From the NCBI RefSeq assembly GCF_014633365.1, contig NC_068352.1:5324393-5388392 (forward strand): DNA of 64,000 bases, given 5' to 3'. How positions within the stretch are numbered: the stretch's first letter is position 1; each line of letters opens with the position of its first letter. Position numbers and translations under genes: made by a program. Source of the DNA: Diospyros lotus. Taxonomy: Eukaryota > Streptophyta > Magnoliopsida > Ericales > Ebenaceae. Under the pieces are notes generated by a model. The model saw nothing but the letters and a program-made list of their open reading frames with translations, searched no databases and was not told the DNA's origin. Below are positions 36,650 to 49,659 of this stretch, piece after piece.

Positions 36650-37460
36650 TCAAGTACAAATCTATGTTTACTCGACTAAGTTTGATTTTTACTCGATAAT
36701 ATCAGTTTTGTAATAGACTATTTGTATAGCTTATACAAACTACCATTTACTCGATTAAATTTTTAACACAGAAAAATTCAGCACATAGTCAATTACAAAG
36801 TGCTATTTACTCGAGTATACAAGATTCTTTACTCGATTACAAATTTTAGTACTCGATTAATTTTATGGTCCAAAGACTTCGCATATTTTAGACATGTATT
36901 TACTTGATTACAAAAAATAATCTACTTGAGTACGTATGATACATTACTTGATTAATACTTCAAGTAATCAATTACAAAAACAATCTACTCGAGTACATAT
37001 GATACATTACTTGATTAATATGTAAGTACTCAATTACAAAGCAATCAAGATTTTGAAAGATATGTACTCGATTACAAATTACATTCACTCGAGTACAAAC
37101 GAATCATTACTCGGTTATAAAAATTAATTACTCAATTAATTTTGATTCTCCTTAAACTTGTTTTACTTACTTGAATACAAATTCTTATTTAGTCGAGTAT
37201 ATTGAATCATTACTCGAATATACTTAATTTGTAATTGATTGCTTATTGAATAGTTAATGCTTACTTGATTACAAACAAGATGCACTCGATTATAAAAACT
37301 TATTTACTTTGAATTTAGCCTAGGGCTTTTTTGACAAAGGAAATACTCGATTATACAAAGAATTTTACTCGAGAAAATGAACTAAACCATGCATTTACTC
37401 GATTAGAAAGAGCTTATTACTTGATTATAACTTTGACTAACTCGATTATTTTAAATTTTA
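36650..37460 (+). repeat. Degenerate TACTCGATTACAAA repeat array
   Basis: ACTCGATTA, ACTCGAGTA and ACTTGATTA phrases recur every 20-40 bases. The same array is at about 62800-63545 in the second copy of insertion Y. The motif shares the TCGA core seen in arrays of the other LTRs. Confidence 0.65.
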
Positions 37461-38629
37461 CATATTGTTTCGATCATCCTCATTTAATATAAATTTACTT
37501 ATTTCCTCATCAAATCAAAATAAATAAATAAAATATTATTTTTAATTAATATATGAGAGTGAGGAGACAAAGTTACTTTATTTTATCTTTTAATGGAAAA
37601 GTAAGCCATTATTATTTTAAAGAGTAAAGGACTAGTGTCTACAATTAAAGTAAATTTCAAGGTAGTTACCATAATTACTTTGAAAAAATGCCATTTTTTA
37701 TAACAATGTGTCGCATAATTAACTTTATAATACCTATAACAATATATATGCCGGTGATCAGTTGCTAGCAGTTGAAGAAGCCCGACAGTCGCGATGGTTG
37801 TAGAAGGTGAATAAACATTCACAACGATGGCCAGAGACGATAGACGATAACTGGAAGAGATGATCGTAGAAATTGAAGATGAAATGATGGCAGCGAAGGC
37901 AATAACGTTGACGGAGAGGAGATGATAAAGGAAATGACTAGAGAAAATAAGCAAGAGCCAACTCACAATAATTAGTCGATGGCGAAGATGATATGACAGC
38001 AAAAAAATAATAGGATTGATGGTGGGGATGGCGGCAAGCCAGGCAATGGCTGATGATGGCAACGATAATGATGGATGTGGCGACAACGACGACGTTCTAC
38101 TAGAAAACCCTAGAATGTGATGAATGGTTGTAGATTCGACGATTGAAATAGAAAAGTTGCTGATGGTTTGATCCAATGGAAATGCTACAAGTTTGTAAGA
38201 ATTTTGGATTGAAAATAAACCATGAATAAACCATCAACCACACAAATGAACACAAAATTTAACATGAAAAACCCAACTTGAAAAACAATCACAAGCAGAA
38301 AGAACAAAATATCACTAAAATGATATTACTGCTACAATAGTGATATTGTTGCAATAATTTAAGGGTATTGGGTACTTATTTATAGATCTACCACTCTTCT
38401 GTGGATGTATACAAAAAAAAAAAAAAAAAAGAGGAAGAAGATAAAGTTACATATTTTTATATCTTGATCAAAATATGAGCCACGAAAATAAATCTTGATG
38501 AGCCACAAAGATAAGTTTTCAATCGTAAATGATGTGCTAATCACAATATTACAATGTAACTAACTTTAGGGGAAACTTGTGTTATTTTCCAAAAAAGAGG
38601 GGTTATCAGTCTATTTTAGCCAAATTTCA

Positions 38630-40375
38630 TGGAACAACCCGTTAGTGGGTCTAGGCATTATTGGTAATTTATTTTTGGTATTTGAGTTTTTCTTTAATTA
38701 ATTGTTGGAAATAATTTATGTGTTGATAAGAGGAAATTAATGAAAATAATAATTTTGTGGGATGATAAATGTAAAAGAAATTAAAATTTATAAGCCCACA
38801 TAAATGGAGTTTAAAATGTGTGGAAGAATCCAAAGTTATGAGCTAAATGGGCTTGGGCCCAATATGAGTGGACTCTTGATTTGGGCTTAGGCCCGTGTGT
38901 GTAATAATGTGGGTTAATTAAGAGAAAGGAAAAGAAATGTGTAGAGTTGAGAAATGTCCATATGGGGCATAGATATTCAAGTGGTGTGTGTGTGTGTAAA
39001 GAAGGGCAAATTGGGAAGAGGAAAAAAAGGGGGGTGGTTGGAGTTGGACAACAGTCCACTCCCACCCCATTCTCTCTTGCTTCCTATACACTCATTCTTC
39101 TTCTTCTCTCTTTCCATTCTTTCTTGCTCTCCCTCTCGTTCATCTCTTTTTCTTCTTCTTCTTTTTTCTTCATTTATTTCTCTTGGTTGGAACTTCAAGA
39201 GGAGAATTGAAAATTTTGGGGTTTCCGTCATCTCTTTGGAGTTGCACCATTTGAGGCAAGTTTTCTTACACTTTCTTTTAATGGTTATGCAAGCATTTCC
39301 TTCCTTTCTTCTCTATTTCATTTCAAAGAGCTTCCATTATAAGTATTGAAATTTTTCCATGAAAATGTCTGATTGTTTTCATTGTTGTATCTTAGTGGGT
39401 CTTTTCGTAGGCATGAAGTTAGATCTTGTTGGTGTTTCGTTAGGGTTTGTTTACCCCATTTTTCCTTCATGGAATGACTTCGGTGGGTTGGGAAGCTAGT
39501 GGTGGTTGTTTTGGGTCCATTTTGTGCTTTTAGTGTGCATTGAGTCAACTAATCTTAGGGTTTAGTCGACTTAGCAGAGGCCTGTTTTCTCAGATTTTAG
39601 TGCCAACTCTCGGCCCAGTCGACTAATCTACTTTCTCATTCAACTAAGCAAAAGTCAACTATTCCTTCCAAAAGTCGACTATTCCCTTCTATTAGTCGAC
39701 TATATATTCTCTTTCTTTTTGCACTGCGCATGTTGTACTATTTTGACCATAACTTTTGATGTAGAAGTCGAAATTGAGATCCGTTTGAAGAGTCATAAAC
39801 TAGACTTTGAGGGATTCGATTTAATATATAATATTATATACTTTGGTTATGATTTGAGTTGGTTAAGGCTTTTCTCAATCCAAATTAAACATGATTATTG
39901 ATCTAAGTTTTTATTAATTACTTCCTCTAGCATCACTCAATCCTCTAAAATACTAGGATGTGATTGAAGACACACACACACAGATATATATATATATATA
40001 TATACATGGGCTCATGAATGAACATGTTATTGAAATGTTTAAATGTGCAAGAGGAGATCATTGGGGGCGAGTCTAGTGGGGTTTGAGCCCAAATTTAGAA
40101 GTGTAAAAAGACGTTCCCAACAAAAAGGTCCGTGTTGGTAGTTTTGTTGAGGGCACATTATGAGGAAATTTTTATTTTGTTAATTCTATTAGTGCCCTTG
40201 TATTCATTTTCTATAGGCCCTAGTGCCAAGATGATGTAAACTTATATTGGCTTCCGCTTATAAAATCAAAAGTTAGAAGTTGTGATTCTGAGTTATATTG
40301 TTCTATATCATTTTTGTGACGACCTCTTTTTGGATGTCCTATGCTAGTGGGATTATCCCAGAGATAGCCACTACA
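38630..40375 (-). mobile_element. Solo LTR, 1746 bp, TSD TTTCA
   Basis: It starts TGGAACAACCCGTTAGTGGG and ends GATAGCCACTACA, flanked by TTTCA at 38625-38629 and 40376-40380. The empty site is seen in copy A at about 30862 (TCAAATCTCAAGTACGATTTG). The family is that of 13282-19576 in reverse orientation. It carries an AGTCGACT array at 39540-39710 and a CA/TA microsatellite at 39970-40006. Confidence 0.85.
39540..39710 (-). repeat. AGTCGACT palindrome array in an LTR
   Basis: Four intact GTCGAC sites and several near matches (AGTCAACTA, ATTCAACTAAG) occur, at the same relative place as the array at 18090-18370 of the related, oppositely oriented LTR. Confidence 0.7.
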
Positions 40376-40681
40376 TTTCAAGTGTGATTTGTGAAATTTA
40401 CCATAAGAAGAAAACATACAATAAACTAAATGTGCATATATATATATATATATATATGTAAAGATTTAGAAATATATACATATACATATATAAACTAAAT
40501 AAATATATAAAGTTATTTAATTTTTTTAAAAATACAAATAGATACAAAGATTGCTGTCAACAATGATGCTAGGGGTATCAAATCCCAACATTCTTGCAAG
40601 GGGTACATTCTCTCTTGATGGGTCACATACCCATCATAGGGTTTTAAAAAGAAAATGTGTGTGACAGAAGATAAGAAATAA

Positions 40682-40919
40682 GGGTGTGTTTGATTGCATT
40701 ATCTAGAATTTAATTCTAGGTAATGATTACTTAGAAAACAAAAATCACCACACCTCCTTAGAAAATGAATTCCATGGAAAGAAGCTTTAAATGCTTGTTC
40801 CATACGCATATTTTTCATAAAAAAGTTAAGGATGCTTAATTGTTTTCATAGAAAATATATATAATAATTACACATGATTAGACATTTTCTATGGCAAATA
40901 TGTGCTATCAAACACACCC
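40682..40919. mobile_element. Tourist-like (PIF/Harbinger) MITE, 238 bp, TSD TAA
   Basis: Terminal inverted repeats GGGTGTGTTTGAT and ATCAAACACACCC are flanked by TAA at 40679-40681 and 40920-40922. The empty site GAAATAAGAGAGAAAG is at about 31117-31132 in copy A, confirming both ends. It is non-coding. Confidence 0.9.
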
Positions 40920-41143
40920 TAAGAGAGAAAGAATGAGAATTGGGCAAGAATTAGGTGCTTCTGGTACTTTCAAAAATTAAATAATGGTTTGGTTAGGTTG
41001 AGAGATAAAGTGGGTTACATTTAATGAAGTAGATGGAGGTATCGGTCATTTCCAAAAGTTAGGCGTGCTATTTTATTTTTGTCAAATCTCAAGGGACCAA
41101 ATGTAATTTATCTTTCTTTGTCAGTTATTTATTAATTTATTTA

Positions 41144-41497
41144 GGTAGCGTTTATTAAAATGAGCAAGATAATGGAATATCAAGGACCAAGATATGGAAT
41201 ATAAAGGACCAAGATATGGAATGATCAAGATAAAGTTGGGAAGCATTCCAAAATTTTTATCAAATTGTTTATTAAATTATTTGAAATGCATTAGAGGACA
41301 CATTTGTCATTTTTTTTCTTATATGTAGGGACCAAGATATGCTTATCTTAAGAGGGATGAGAGATATGCATATCTTGAAAAATCAAGATAAGATGACATT
41401 AATGATTTTTTTAATAATTGTTAGATAAGTTTAACAAACATATTGAAAATTATAAAAGTCTAAGATACATCACATATCTTGATTAACAAACGCCCCC
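41144..41497. mobile_element. Tourist-like MITE, 354 bp, TSD TTA
   Basis: Left end GGTAGCGTTTATTAA and right end TTAACAAACGCCCCC form inverted repeats with few mismatches, flanked by TTA at 41141-41143 and 41498-41500. Copy A has the uninterrupted TTATTTAATATACAT at about 31308. The interior holds repeated AAGATATGGAAT phrases. Confidence 0.85.
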
Positions 41498-42740
41498 TTA
41501 ATATACATATTCTGTGAACTATTGGATCAGATCGGCACTGGGACTTGTTTAAGGTGGAAAGGGGCGGTGGGTTCTATTGTTTTAATTAACGAGGGTACAA
41601 TTGCATGCAAAAGTTGGTGTAACAAACATGCCTAATGTTGATTACTTCATCATATAATGACGTAAGAAATATTATCTTCTTATAATAAAATTACATTATT
41701 CAAAATGTATAAGGGAGAAAATAACTAAGATTTACCAAATTCAAATTTATTAACAATACTGTACTGCATATTACTAATTTACAAATTTAATAATAAAAAA
41801 AATATTTAACAAAATGTTTACACCATCGATTGTTTTGGGTTGATCAAATGTCACAATATTTTTAGTTTAGAGACCACTAATTAAGGTGGTAGTTCAGTCG
41901 GTAGGTAACACTTCTTTAAATCAAGAGATTAAATTTTAAATACGAAATTCATTTTTAGGAAACAAACTTTGATTGTGGTGCGGGACACGTGAGTTATCAT
42001 TATTGTATAAACATAAAGTTTTGAAAAAATTTCACATAAATCTTAACACATCACAAATAAAAATAAACCTTGAACAATGCATTAGATATAGGTGTCGGGT
42101 AGGAACCTAGATCTCTACCCGAAACCTATATCTCGAGATCTAGGGGAAAGGAAGAAAGAAGTGTAAAAAGAGTGAAGAGGAAAGATCTATGATTGTTGCC
42201 GCGAAAGAGAACCACCAATATTATTGTCATAAGCTACTTCAAGAACTCGTCTCCTGCCCCTGCCCCTCATTGATTGATCTTTCTCTCCCTTTCTCGCTTC
42301 AAGGTGCTACAAAGCCCTTTTCAAGGTGCTATAAAGCCCTTTATTGTTGGGGTTCAACAACCCCTTGTGAGAGTAAGAAATGTCGAAGCAATTGTTTTTA
42401 TTTTTATATTAGTTTTTAAAATATATTTTTGAAAATGTATTTTAATTACACATATATTTAGTTTATATATAAACATTATAAAGTATATATTTTGGAGTTA
42501 AAAAATATATATTTTGTAGATTTTTGGTAAAATATTATTCCTAATTAATATATGAGAGAAATGAGACAAAGTTAATTTATTTTATTTTTTAAAGGCAAAG
42601 TAAGCGATTGTTATTTTTAAAAGTATGGGAGTAGCGTTTACAATTAAAGTAAACCTCAAGGTAGTTATCGTAATTTACTTTGGAAAATGCCACTTTTTAA
42701 AACAATATGCCACATAATTAACTTTTTAATACCTAAAACT

Positions 42741-43205
42741 CATTAAATTATTTTTTTGCTTTAAATTAAAGTATATATATATATATATATATTATCTTTT
42801 GGAGTAGTGTGTTTATTAATTTTGTAATCTTCTTTCATGAAGGCCTAAATCTTAATTGTGTTAAATTAAAATTATCTTAATAAAGTTTAATAATGTCAAT
42901 ACTAAATTTAATAGAATGTAAATTTTATGAAAACCGTAGATAAATTAATTTAGTAGAATCTCTAGGGAATAGCAAATACCCTTTTAGTTAGACAACGTGA
43001 CCCTAAAACGCGAGAAATTCTTATAAAAACTTAAATCTATCCATGTAAGGTGATTCAATTATAGACGAGATAAATTTAAATTTTAAAATTTTATGAGATT
43101 TCACCATTCCCAAAATTTTAAATTTATCTTATTTTTATTTAATTAAGTCTATATTATTTTTAAATTTATCTTACTTTTAATTTCTTTTATTTTCTTAGGT
43201 AGTAG
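42741..43205. other. AT-rich spacer
   Basis: TA microsatellite near 42772-42791 and no gene. The last bases TTAGGTAGTAG, joined to TGTTTGTTAAC after 49878, could be the start of a MITE that was split by the next LTR. Confidence 0.35.
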
Positions 43206-44969
43206 TGTTAAAGCCTACTCTCGAATATTCCCGCTAGCATAAAATATTCGAAAGGAAGTTATCACAGAGATAATATAGAACAAACCATAATAGAACTAAC
43301 AACTCATTTCATTACTAGTAGCGGAAACTAAATTAAGGTTCGATTACATTTCCAATATCTCATTAGACTATGTTCGAAGGCCATACAAAATAAATAAGAG
43401 ATTCTAGTGACTTAACAAAATAAAATCATTTCATTTCCAGTCTCACTGAAATGCTACTAAGGATCTTCAAGGTAAGACGCGTCTCCGTACATCACTATCC
43501 CTGGGCCTTAGTCCCACTGGACTTGCCCCCACTAACAACCTTTCATTTACCTGGAATGGAAAAGAAGATCAAATGAGCCACAAGACTCAGCAAGTTCGAG
43601 AAACAATGAGCAATGTATAGGACTCAAGAACAGGATGACATCAAGAAGAATAATCAAGAACTCCACACTTACATACAAGATTTATAATTCATGAATTTAT
43701 CAATTCAAACTTAAATATATCATATCACCATGTACCACTATGCAAATGTGCATAAAATTCCAATGTCAGTATCAAATCTTGTAGGCTCTCAAGCCATCAA
43801 TCAACACATGCAAAAGTGCATCATTTCAATGTCAATATCAAATCTCACAGACTCTTAAGCCATCAATCTACACATGCAAAAATGCATCATTCTAATGGAA
43901 TCTCACAAATAAATATGGAGCCAACATGTCGGGCTATGGTCGCCTCGTCCCGCGCTAGGTGTTCTAGGGTACCATTTCCCTCTGCGCAAAATAATAGGTG
44001 CATAAGATATATATATATATGTAACATATACATGTATGCATCATGTATGCATTTGCCAACCACATGCATTTAAATTCTTGTTCCTCAATATTCATACTTT
44101 CAACACCATTTACCCACGCTGGGTATTTTACCATCATTAGATAATTCAATATATCTTACTTCATAACATTTACCACGTTCAATATGTAAATTATAACATA
44201 AAGATAATTTTGGGAGATACTATTTAAGATTAAAGCTTGATTCAACGTTTGAGGAGTATTATAGATTTAATATGCTATTTTTTCCATCTTACAATTTCCT
44301 TGAATTTATTTAATTGGTGCCAATAAACAATTACTTACATTCATGCTCATAGCTCAATCATAAGAAAGAATGGCAACGATTCCTTAAATTTAATACTTTT
44401 TTTTTTTTTTGGTGATTTCAAAGGACTAATTCGAGTTCAAAATTTAATCAATTGCCCCAAACAAAATTTTGAAATTTAAGTTCAAGAATTCTAGTTTCAA
44501 GACGGATTCACAATCAAAATTATCCACCGAAAGTTATCCCATAAAAACTACCACAATGCGAAATTCAAAATAGTAAAATTCCAAATTTTTTGCTAGGATT
44601 GATAAGGCCATTATGGACTCAATATGAATCCAAATAATGCGGGTAATATATCAAAACGAAGCTTAGGATGTCTCAATTACATCCCAACAAATGGATCTCA
44701 ATTCAGAGATGGGAACAGAAGGTTATAGGCCAAAGAACACCAGGTGGTCAGACTACACGAAAATAGAAGCTACGAATTTCTTGGCAAAAATTAATAGGGT
44801 TGTTACATGCACAAAATGTAACCAAATCATTCGAATAATACATCGAATCAAATCCTGTGAAGTCTAGTTTTCAAAGAATCAAACGGATTTTAAATCGGAT
44901 CACAAGGAGATATATCTAAAAGAATGAAGCATGGTCAAATTTGCTATAATAAATCATGAATTTGAGAAG

Positions 44970-45860
44970 CACATTCGGATGATATAAGAGAATGATTCGA
45001 ATCAATCAAAGGAGATTTGAATGAGGCATATGCATATCTGGTGAGTGTGATTCGGATTGGGGGTGAGTGATTTGAATTGAGAGTGGGTTATTCGAATTGC
45101 TTAAGTTTCCAGTGTGCACATATCCCATTGAAGCCTGATTTTGACCATGATTCAACCAGAATATCACAAAACTCAATACATGAAAGTTGTAGATCTTTCT
45201 CTTGTTGTTCTATAACATCTTGAATTAGCTTAATCGAAGCTCAAAAGATAGAGTTATTCCCAAAATTCAAAAGAATGTCAATTCTGTCCAAAATATGCAT
45301 TTTTATGTGTGTGTATATTTATATATGATTCGAATAGCTCTAGTTTGTATATATGTATGTGATTTGAATCAGTGAGGGGGGGTCATTCGAATGAGGCATA
45401 TGTGTTTATGTGGGTGATTCGAATCATTCCAAGGGCATTCGAATTGGGCATAAGTATAAATATATAGGGCTATTCAAATCAAGCATAAGTATATCTAGGG
45501 GTGATTCGAATAGGGGTAAGGGTGATTCGAATGGTTTAAGTATGTATATAGGTATGTGATTCGAATGGTGTGTGTATGTGCATACACCATACACCATAAG
45601 TATAAATATATAGGGCATAAGTATAACTATATATGGCTATTCAAATCAGGCATAAGTATATCTGAAGGTGATTCAAATAGGCATATGACTAATTTGAATT
45701 AGTCAGGGGGATATATATGAGGGCTATTTGAATCAGGGTATGTATATATGAGGGTTATTCGAATCAGGGGCATGTATATATGAGGATTATTCGAGTCAGG
45801 GCATGTATATATGGGGGTTATTCGAATTAGGGGTGTGTATATATATAATGGCTATTCAAA
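44970..45860 (+). repeat. GATTCGAAT palindrome array in an LTR
   Basis: More than a dozen GATTCGAAT, TATTCGAAT or one-base variants recur, separated by GGGGTGAGTGAT, AGGCATAAGTATA and ATGTATATATGAGGG phrases. It occupies the place that GTCGAC arrays take in the related LTRs. Confidence 0.75.
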
Positions 45861-47129
45861 TCACTGCTAAACATTTTCGCCATGGATGCATGACTATGCT
45901 CAAGGAGATACAGAAGTGGATGAGGGCTTCGTATCTACACCTAGGCCAACAAATACCATTCACTGAAGAAAGCTTGGGGTGAGAACAAACCCCATTTTGA
46001 GACTAAAAGGAGATTCAATGGACACTAACAGAAGGAGAACCATAAACGGTTAGATATATATATACATGCATATATAGCTCCACACAATAACAAAAAATGA
46101 GAGAGACGAATAGGGACCAGCACCATATAAAGAGAAGAATAATAAGGAATTTGCATAAACGAGAACAGAGGAAAGTTAAGGAAACTTGCCTGATGAAGAT
46201 TCAAAAATCTAGAAAGCTCCCCCAACGTAATGGAAACAACGCAATGCAACACAACAAATGAACCGTGAAGAAGAAGAGAAGAATGCTGAATAAGAAGATG
46301 TAGACTAAGAAAGAGATAGGACAAGCACACCACGTGTTTGTCAAAAGTCCTTAGAGAAGACTCATATCATGCACGGCCATGCCCAGAACTTGCTTGGCTT
46401 CTTCCACTTGTGTCACTGTGCAGTAGAGGAGCGCCTATATTATATATCTACAAATAAAATAAAGTAAAGAACCAGTGCTAGCTTCTTGTTCTTTTAACCA
46501 ACGAGGGATATTTTGGATTATAGATGGCAGTGTATATGGTGAAATTAGGGTTTAGCTTGTTTATGAGTTGTTCGCCACTTGTTGGGTCTCCGTTTTGGGC
46601 TTTGGTATCTCTTATTTTTTATGGGCAATTTGAAATGTCTTTTTCATTTTGGATCCATTCATCATGTGCACCAAGTAAATGGTTAGTCGCTCATAGTTTG
46701 GGTTAGAAAGGATCTCAATTTGACTATCATGTTTGACAGAACCATTTCCTTCTTGTTATTTTAAATGAATGTATGTTTAGGAAAGGCTATATATAAATCT
46801 AGAAGTTTAGTATTGTGTGGCAGTGCATAAAGTGAGATAAATGTGTTAGGATTAAAAAAAACCTAATTAAATTTATACTATGATTATACTATCTTATGGA
46901 TATATATTTTTATATTTATACTACTAACATGTTAAAATATTTAAATCGTAGAAAATTTATGCTATGATATATAAAGAATTTTGTAGATATATAAAGATAA
47001 GTTACGTAATAATGAGAGATTAGATAGGATTAAGAGTACGCTTAATTTTTTGTAACTCTAAGTAATACACAAGCAGCCAATGAACCATCATTTGTATAGA
47101 AGAAGAGGAAAAGGTTAACGAAGAAGGGA

Positions 47130-47400
47130 AGATTATTGATTATGTAAATCTCAGAATCATGGAAGAATAGTTAAAGTGGAGTACTTCTAGCATTTTATGC
47201 AATTGTGACATTCCCCTAAAGCTAAATAGGAAGTTTTATAAGAGAGGTATAATACTAGCTTTTGTGTATGGTATAGAATGTTGGGAAATTAATATCAACA
47301 TGTGCAAAATGAGTATGACCAAGATAAGATTGTTACAGTGGATGTGTGGCTATATACATAAGAAAAGATGATTTTGAAATTAGATAATTTGAAATGGCGT
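47130..47400 (+). pseudogene. LINE reverse-transcriptase C-terminal fragment
   Basis: The frame starting at 47219 reads KLNRKFYKRGIILAFVYGIECWE and, further on, MTKIRLLQWMCGYIHKKR before a TGA. This matches the widespread plant non-LTR retrotransposon segment of the form GKFYRTVVRPALLYGTECW...MRMLRWMCG, just after the reverse-transcriptase core. Only about 50 codons are recognisable. Homology upstream fades within about 90 bases. Confidence 0.75.
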
Positions 47401-48949
47401 CTATTAAAGAAAACTAGCAAACAAATCTACGAGGAAAGTAAAGCATGTAGAGAAAGTGTTTAACGAAAGAGAGAAGAGCAAGACCCATAATTGTCAAACG
47501 TGCACTGCACAGTGCCATGTGCCTATTCGACACTAAAGTAAGGCACTCCCTTAGGTGCATGTCATAACTTCAGCTGGCTTGCTTTTGAATGTTCTGTTTT
47601 GCAGGTTTGCACCTCTATTTTTTTTTTTTTTTTCCTTCTTCTAATCCCTTGTCATGGCTTCCTTTATAGTTTATATGTTGACTATTCACTGTTCACAGCT
47701 TCAGCTGTTCTTCCATTTTTTTTCCTTTCAATCTTTCTTTCTTCTATTTTTCCTTTCTGCAATTAAGTTTCCTTTTTTATTCTCCTGATCTCTTTTTAGG
47801 TAACTTCTGTTTTTCAGTTCAGGTTTTTCTTTAGGCTGCATCATTTTCTATTTTTTCTTCCCAGTAAGTGTTGCATTATTTTTCTTTTAAGCACAAATCC
47901 ATAGAACTAATTGCTTATTTATTTTGCATAACATTTAGGCTTAAAGTTCATTTTATGAATTTGTTTATGAAATTTGAAACACTACATCTTATTAATGTTC
48001 TAGACTTCAAGTACTTTGTTAAAATTATATTATTTGTTATTATCCTTTTGGTTATTTGAACATTCATGATTATATGAGTTTTCATTTACCTCTTTATAAT
48101 CACGTGTTGAGACTAATGGTATCTTATTTGTTATTGTCCTCTTGTTAACTTGATATTAAGGAATGAGCTCGTTCATAGTCATCAATGGAAGAGCTTTTTT
48201 TTTTTTTTTTTGTATCAAGTTCTGCCTATGAAATTGCAGCATTCTGTTAGCCATTGCAAGATAAACACCTTAGTTGAGACTTGAATTAATGGAAGTCCAT
48301 ATGTCTAGTTGTTAATAACATAGGTTCTAAAGTTATAGATTGTTTCAAATTCTTTATAGTTGGTGGATAGGTTTAGGTAGAGAGGGTCATCACTGGACTA
48401 GTTTAGTATAGCTATTTTTAAATTACGAGTATGGTTAGTTCTCTTTATTTGAATTATTATAAATCTTTCACATTAAAACAAATTATACTAATTTATTTGA
48501 TCTTTTGTTTACTTTTGTTTTTCAGGTTCTTGGCATGCATAAGTGGAGAACTTGTTACAGTATAATGAGTCAATAGAAATTGAGTTTGAAGCATAGAAAG
48601 AGAAAATCCATTGGTTGAAGAGAATGTTGGCCATTGTTTTAGAAAAAGTTGGAGAAAAACCTCTAGATGAACCATCAAATGCAGAAGATGGCAACAACTC
48701 TTAGATGTGTGGGACTTTAAGGATCCAAAGAAGTTGAAAGTTTATTTTGACTTGATATACTTTTTTTTTTGTTTGTCTTTATTTGATGAATCATGCATGG
48801 AACATGTTTTTGAATATTAGATTTGATGAGTTCTGTCATTTGTGGGATATGTTTTGATAGACTAACAATTTGGATGACGTAATTCATTGAAATTTGTGAT
48901 AGTTATGTTTGATATTTTAAATAGGTTGAGAATTTATTAACAAGGATGT

Positions 48950-49659
48950 TTGTAGGACTATATGATGAGAATATCATGACAAAAAATTTTTAGTGATAGG
49001 TTGGTTGAGTCATCTATATATAAGTTTTAGTGATGTTATTTCCTTGATAGACTCTAGTCGTCAAAAGTTTTTGGTGATAATGTTGTATTGTAGTAAAAAG
49101 GTTTCTACAATGAGATGCTTTCATCACATAAATTTTTTGGTGATGTCTAAGTCTCTTAATATAAAGCACAAGTATTTTACCAACCATCAAAGAATATTTT
49201 TTGTGAGGACTTCACTTTTATCACAAGTACCTTTTGGTGAAGAAGTGTTTTGTCACAAAAACTCTCATAACGAACAATTTTGTTTTTTGGTGAGGAGATA
49301 ACGTCGCGAGATAGTTTTGGTGATGAGATAAAAAAAAAAATTGTGAGAATTAATGATAGTCACATATGTTCTAGTGATGAAAATTTTTATGCCAATAGTG
49401 ATGAAATAATTCGTCACTAAATGACTAGATATGAAGAGACAATGATCTTAAGTGATGAGTTAGGCGACAAGTTTTTTCGTCACCAATAATGCATTTATCG
49501 TGATAAAATGATTATTTCATCACCAAAGATAATTGGCGGGGGACCTACGGTGACGAGTCCATGACGTATATTTGATCATCACTAAAAAGATTGTGTGATG
49601 AAATTCTATCTTTTTGTGACAACCTAAGGTCATTACAGAAGACCAATTTTCTTGTAGTG
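48950..49659 (-). mobile_element. Right end of a CACTA transposon
   Basis: The right boundary reads ATTTTCTTGTAGTG, the inverse of CACTACAAGAAAAT, a classic CACTA terminus. From about 48990 inward there are many GTGATGA and CGTCACTAA sub-terminal repeats on both strands, as these elements require for transposase binding. The left terminus was not found. A possible accessory-protein exon lies at 48530-48710 but was not confirmed. This element is distinct from the CACTA remnant at 2145-6880. Confidence 0.75.

Larger units (their letters stand above)
32241..37530 (+). mobile_element. LTR-like insertion Y in copy A, interrupted by the hAT element
   Basis: Without the hAT element and one 8-bp duplication this is about 1.6 kb. 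It matches 62067-63626 (TATAGAGTTTTGTTAG..., TACTCGATTACAAA repeats) and is absent from copy B, where TTTAGTTTATATATAAAC is uninterrupted (about 42458-42475). The right end is eroded here by a small deletion, so the end coordinate is approximate. Confidence 0.6.
29204..37744 (+). repeat. Repeat family X, copy A (with nested insertions)
   Basis: A low-copy repeat of unknown class. Its segments match 20155-20790 (left), 37745-42740 (copy B), 50270-51430, and 61565-63793. In order it holds a GA-rich region, a TTGATCAAAAKATGAGCCACGAAAATAA region, a TGGTAGTTCAGTTGGTAG segment (31701-31718) and a CT-rich block near 32050. It also contains a conserved short open phrase KENHQYYCHKLLQEL, open in copies B and F only. 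Copy A is interrupted by an LTR-like insertion at 32241, itself interrupted by a hAT element. No transposase or terminal repeat of X itself was recognised. Confidence 0.6.
37745..42740 (+). repeat. Repeat family X, copy B, directly adjoining copy A
   Basis: From GGTGATCAGTTGCTAGCAGT it repeats the order of copy A (about 30010 onward), so A and B form a head-to-tail pair. Three insertions absent from copy A are present: an LTR (38630-40375) and two MITEs. Insertion Y and the hAT element of copy A are absent here. The end near 42740 is judged from loss of similarity. Confidence 0.6.

Noticed and set aside
46404..47540. CACTTGTG (46404) and CACTAAAG (47523) as the left end of the second CACTA element
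   Set aside because: Neither matches CACTACAAGAAAAT nor shows the CCA flank expected from the right side.
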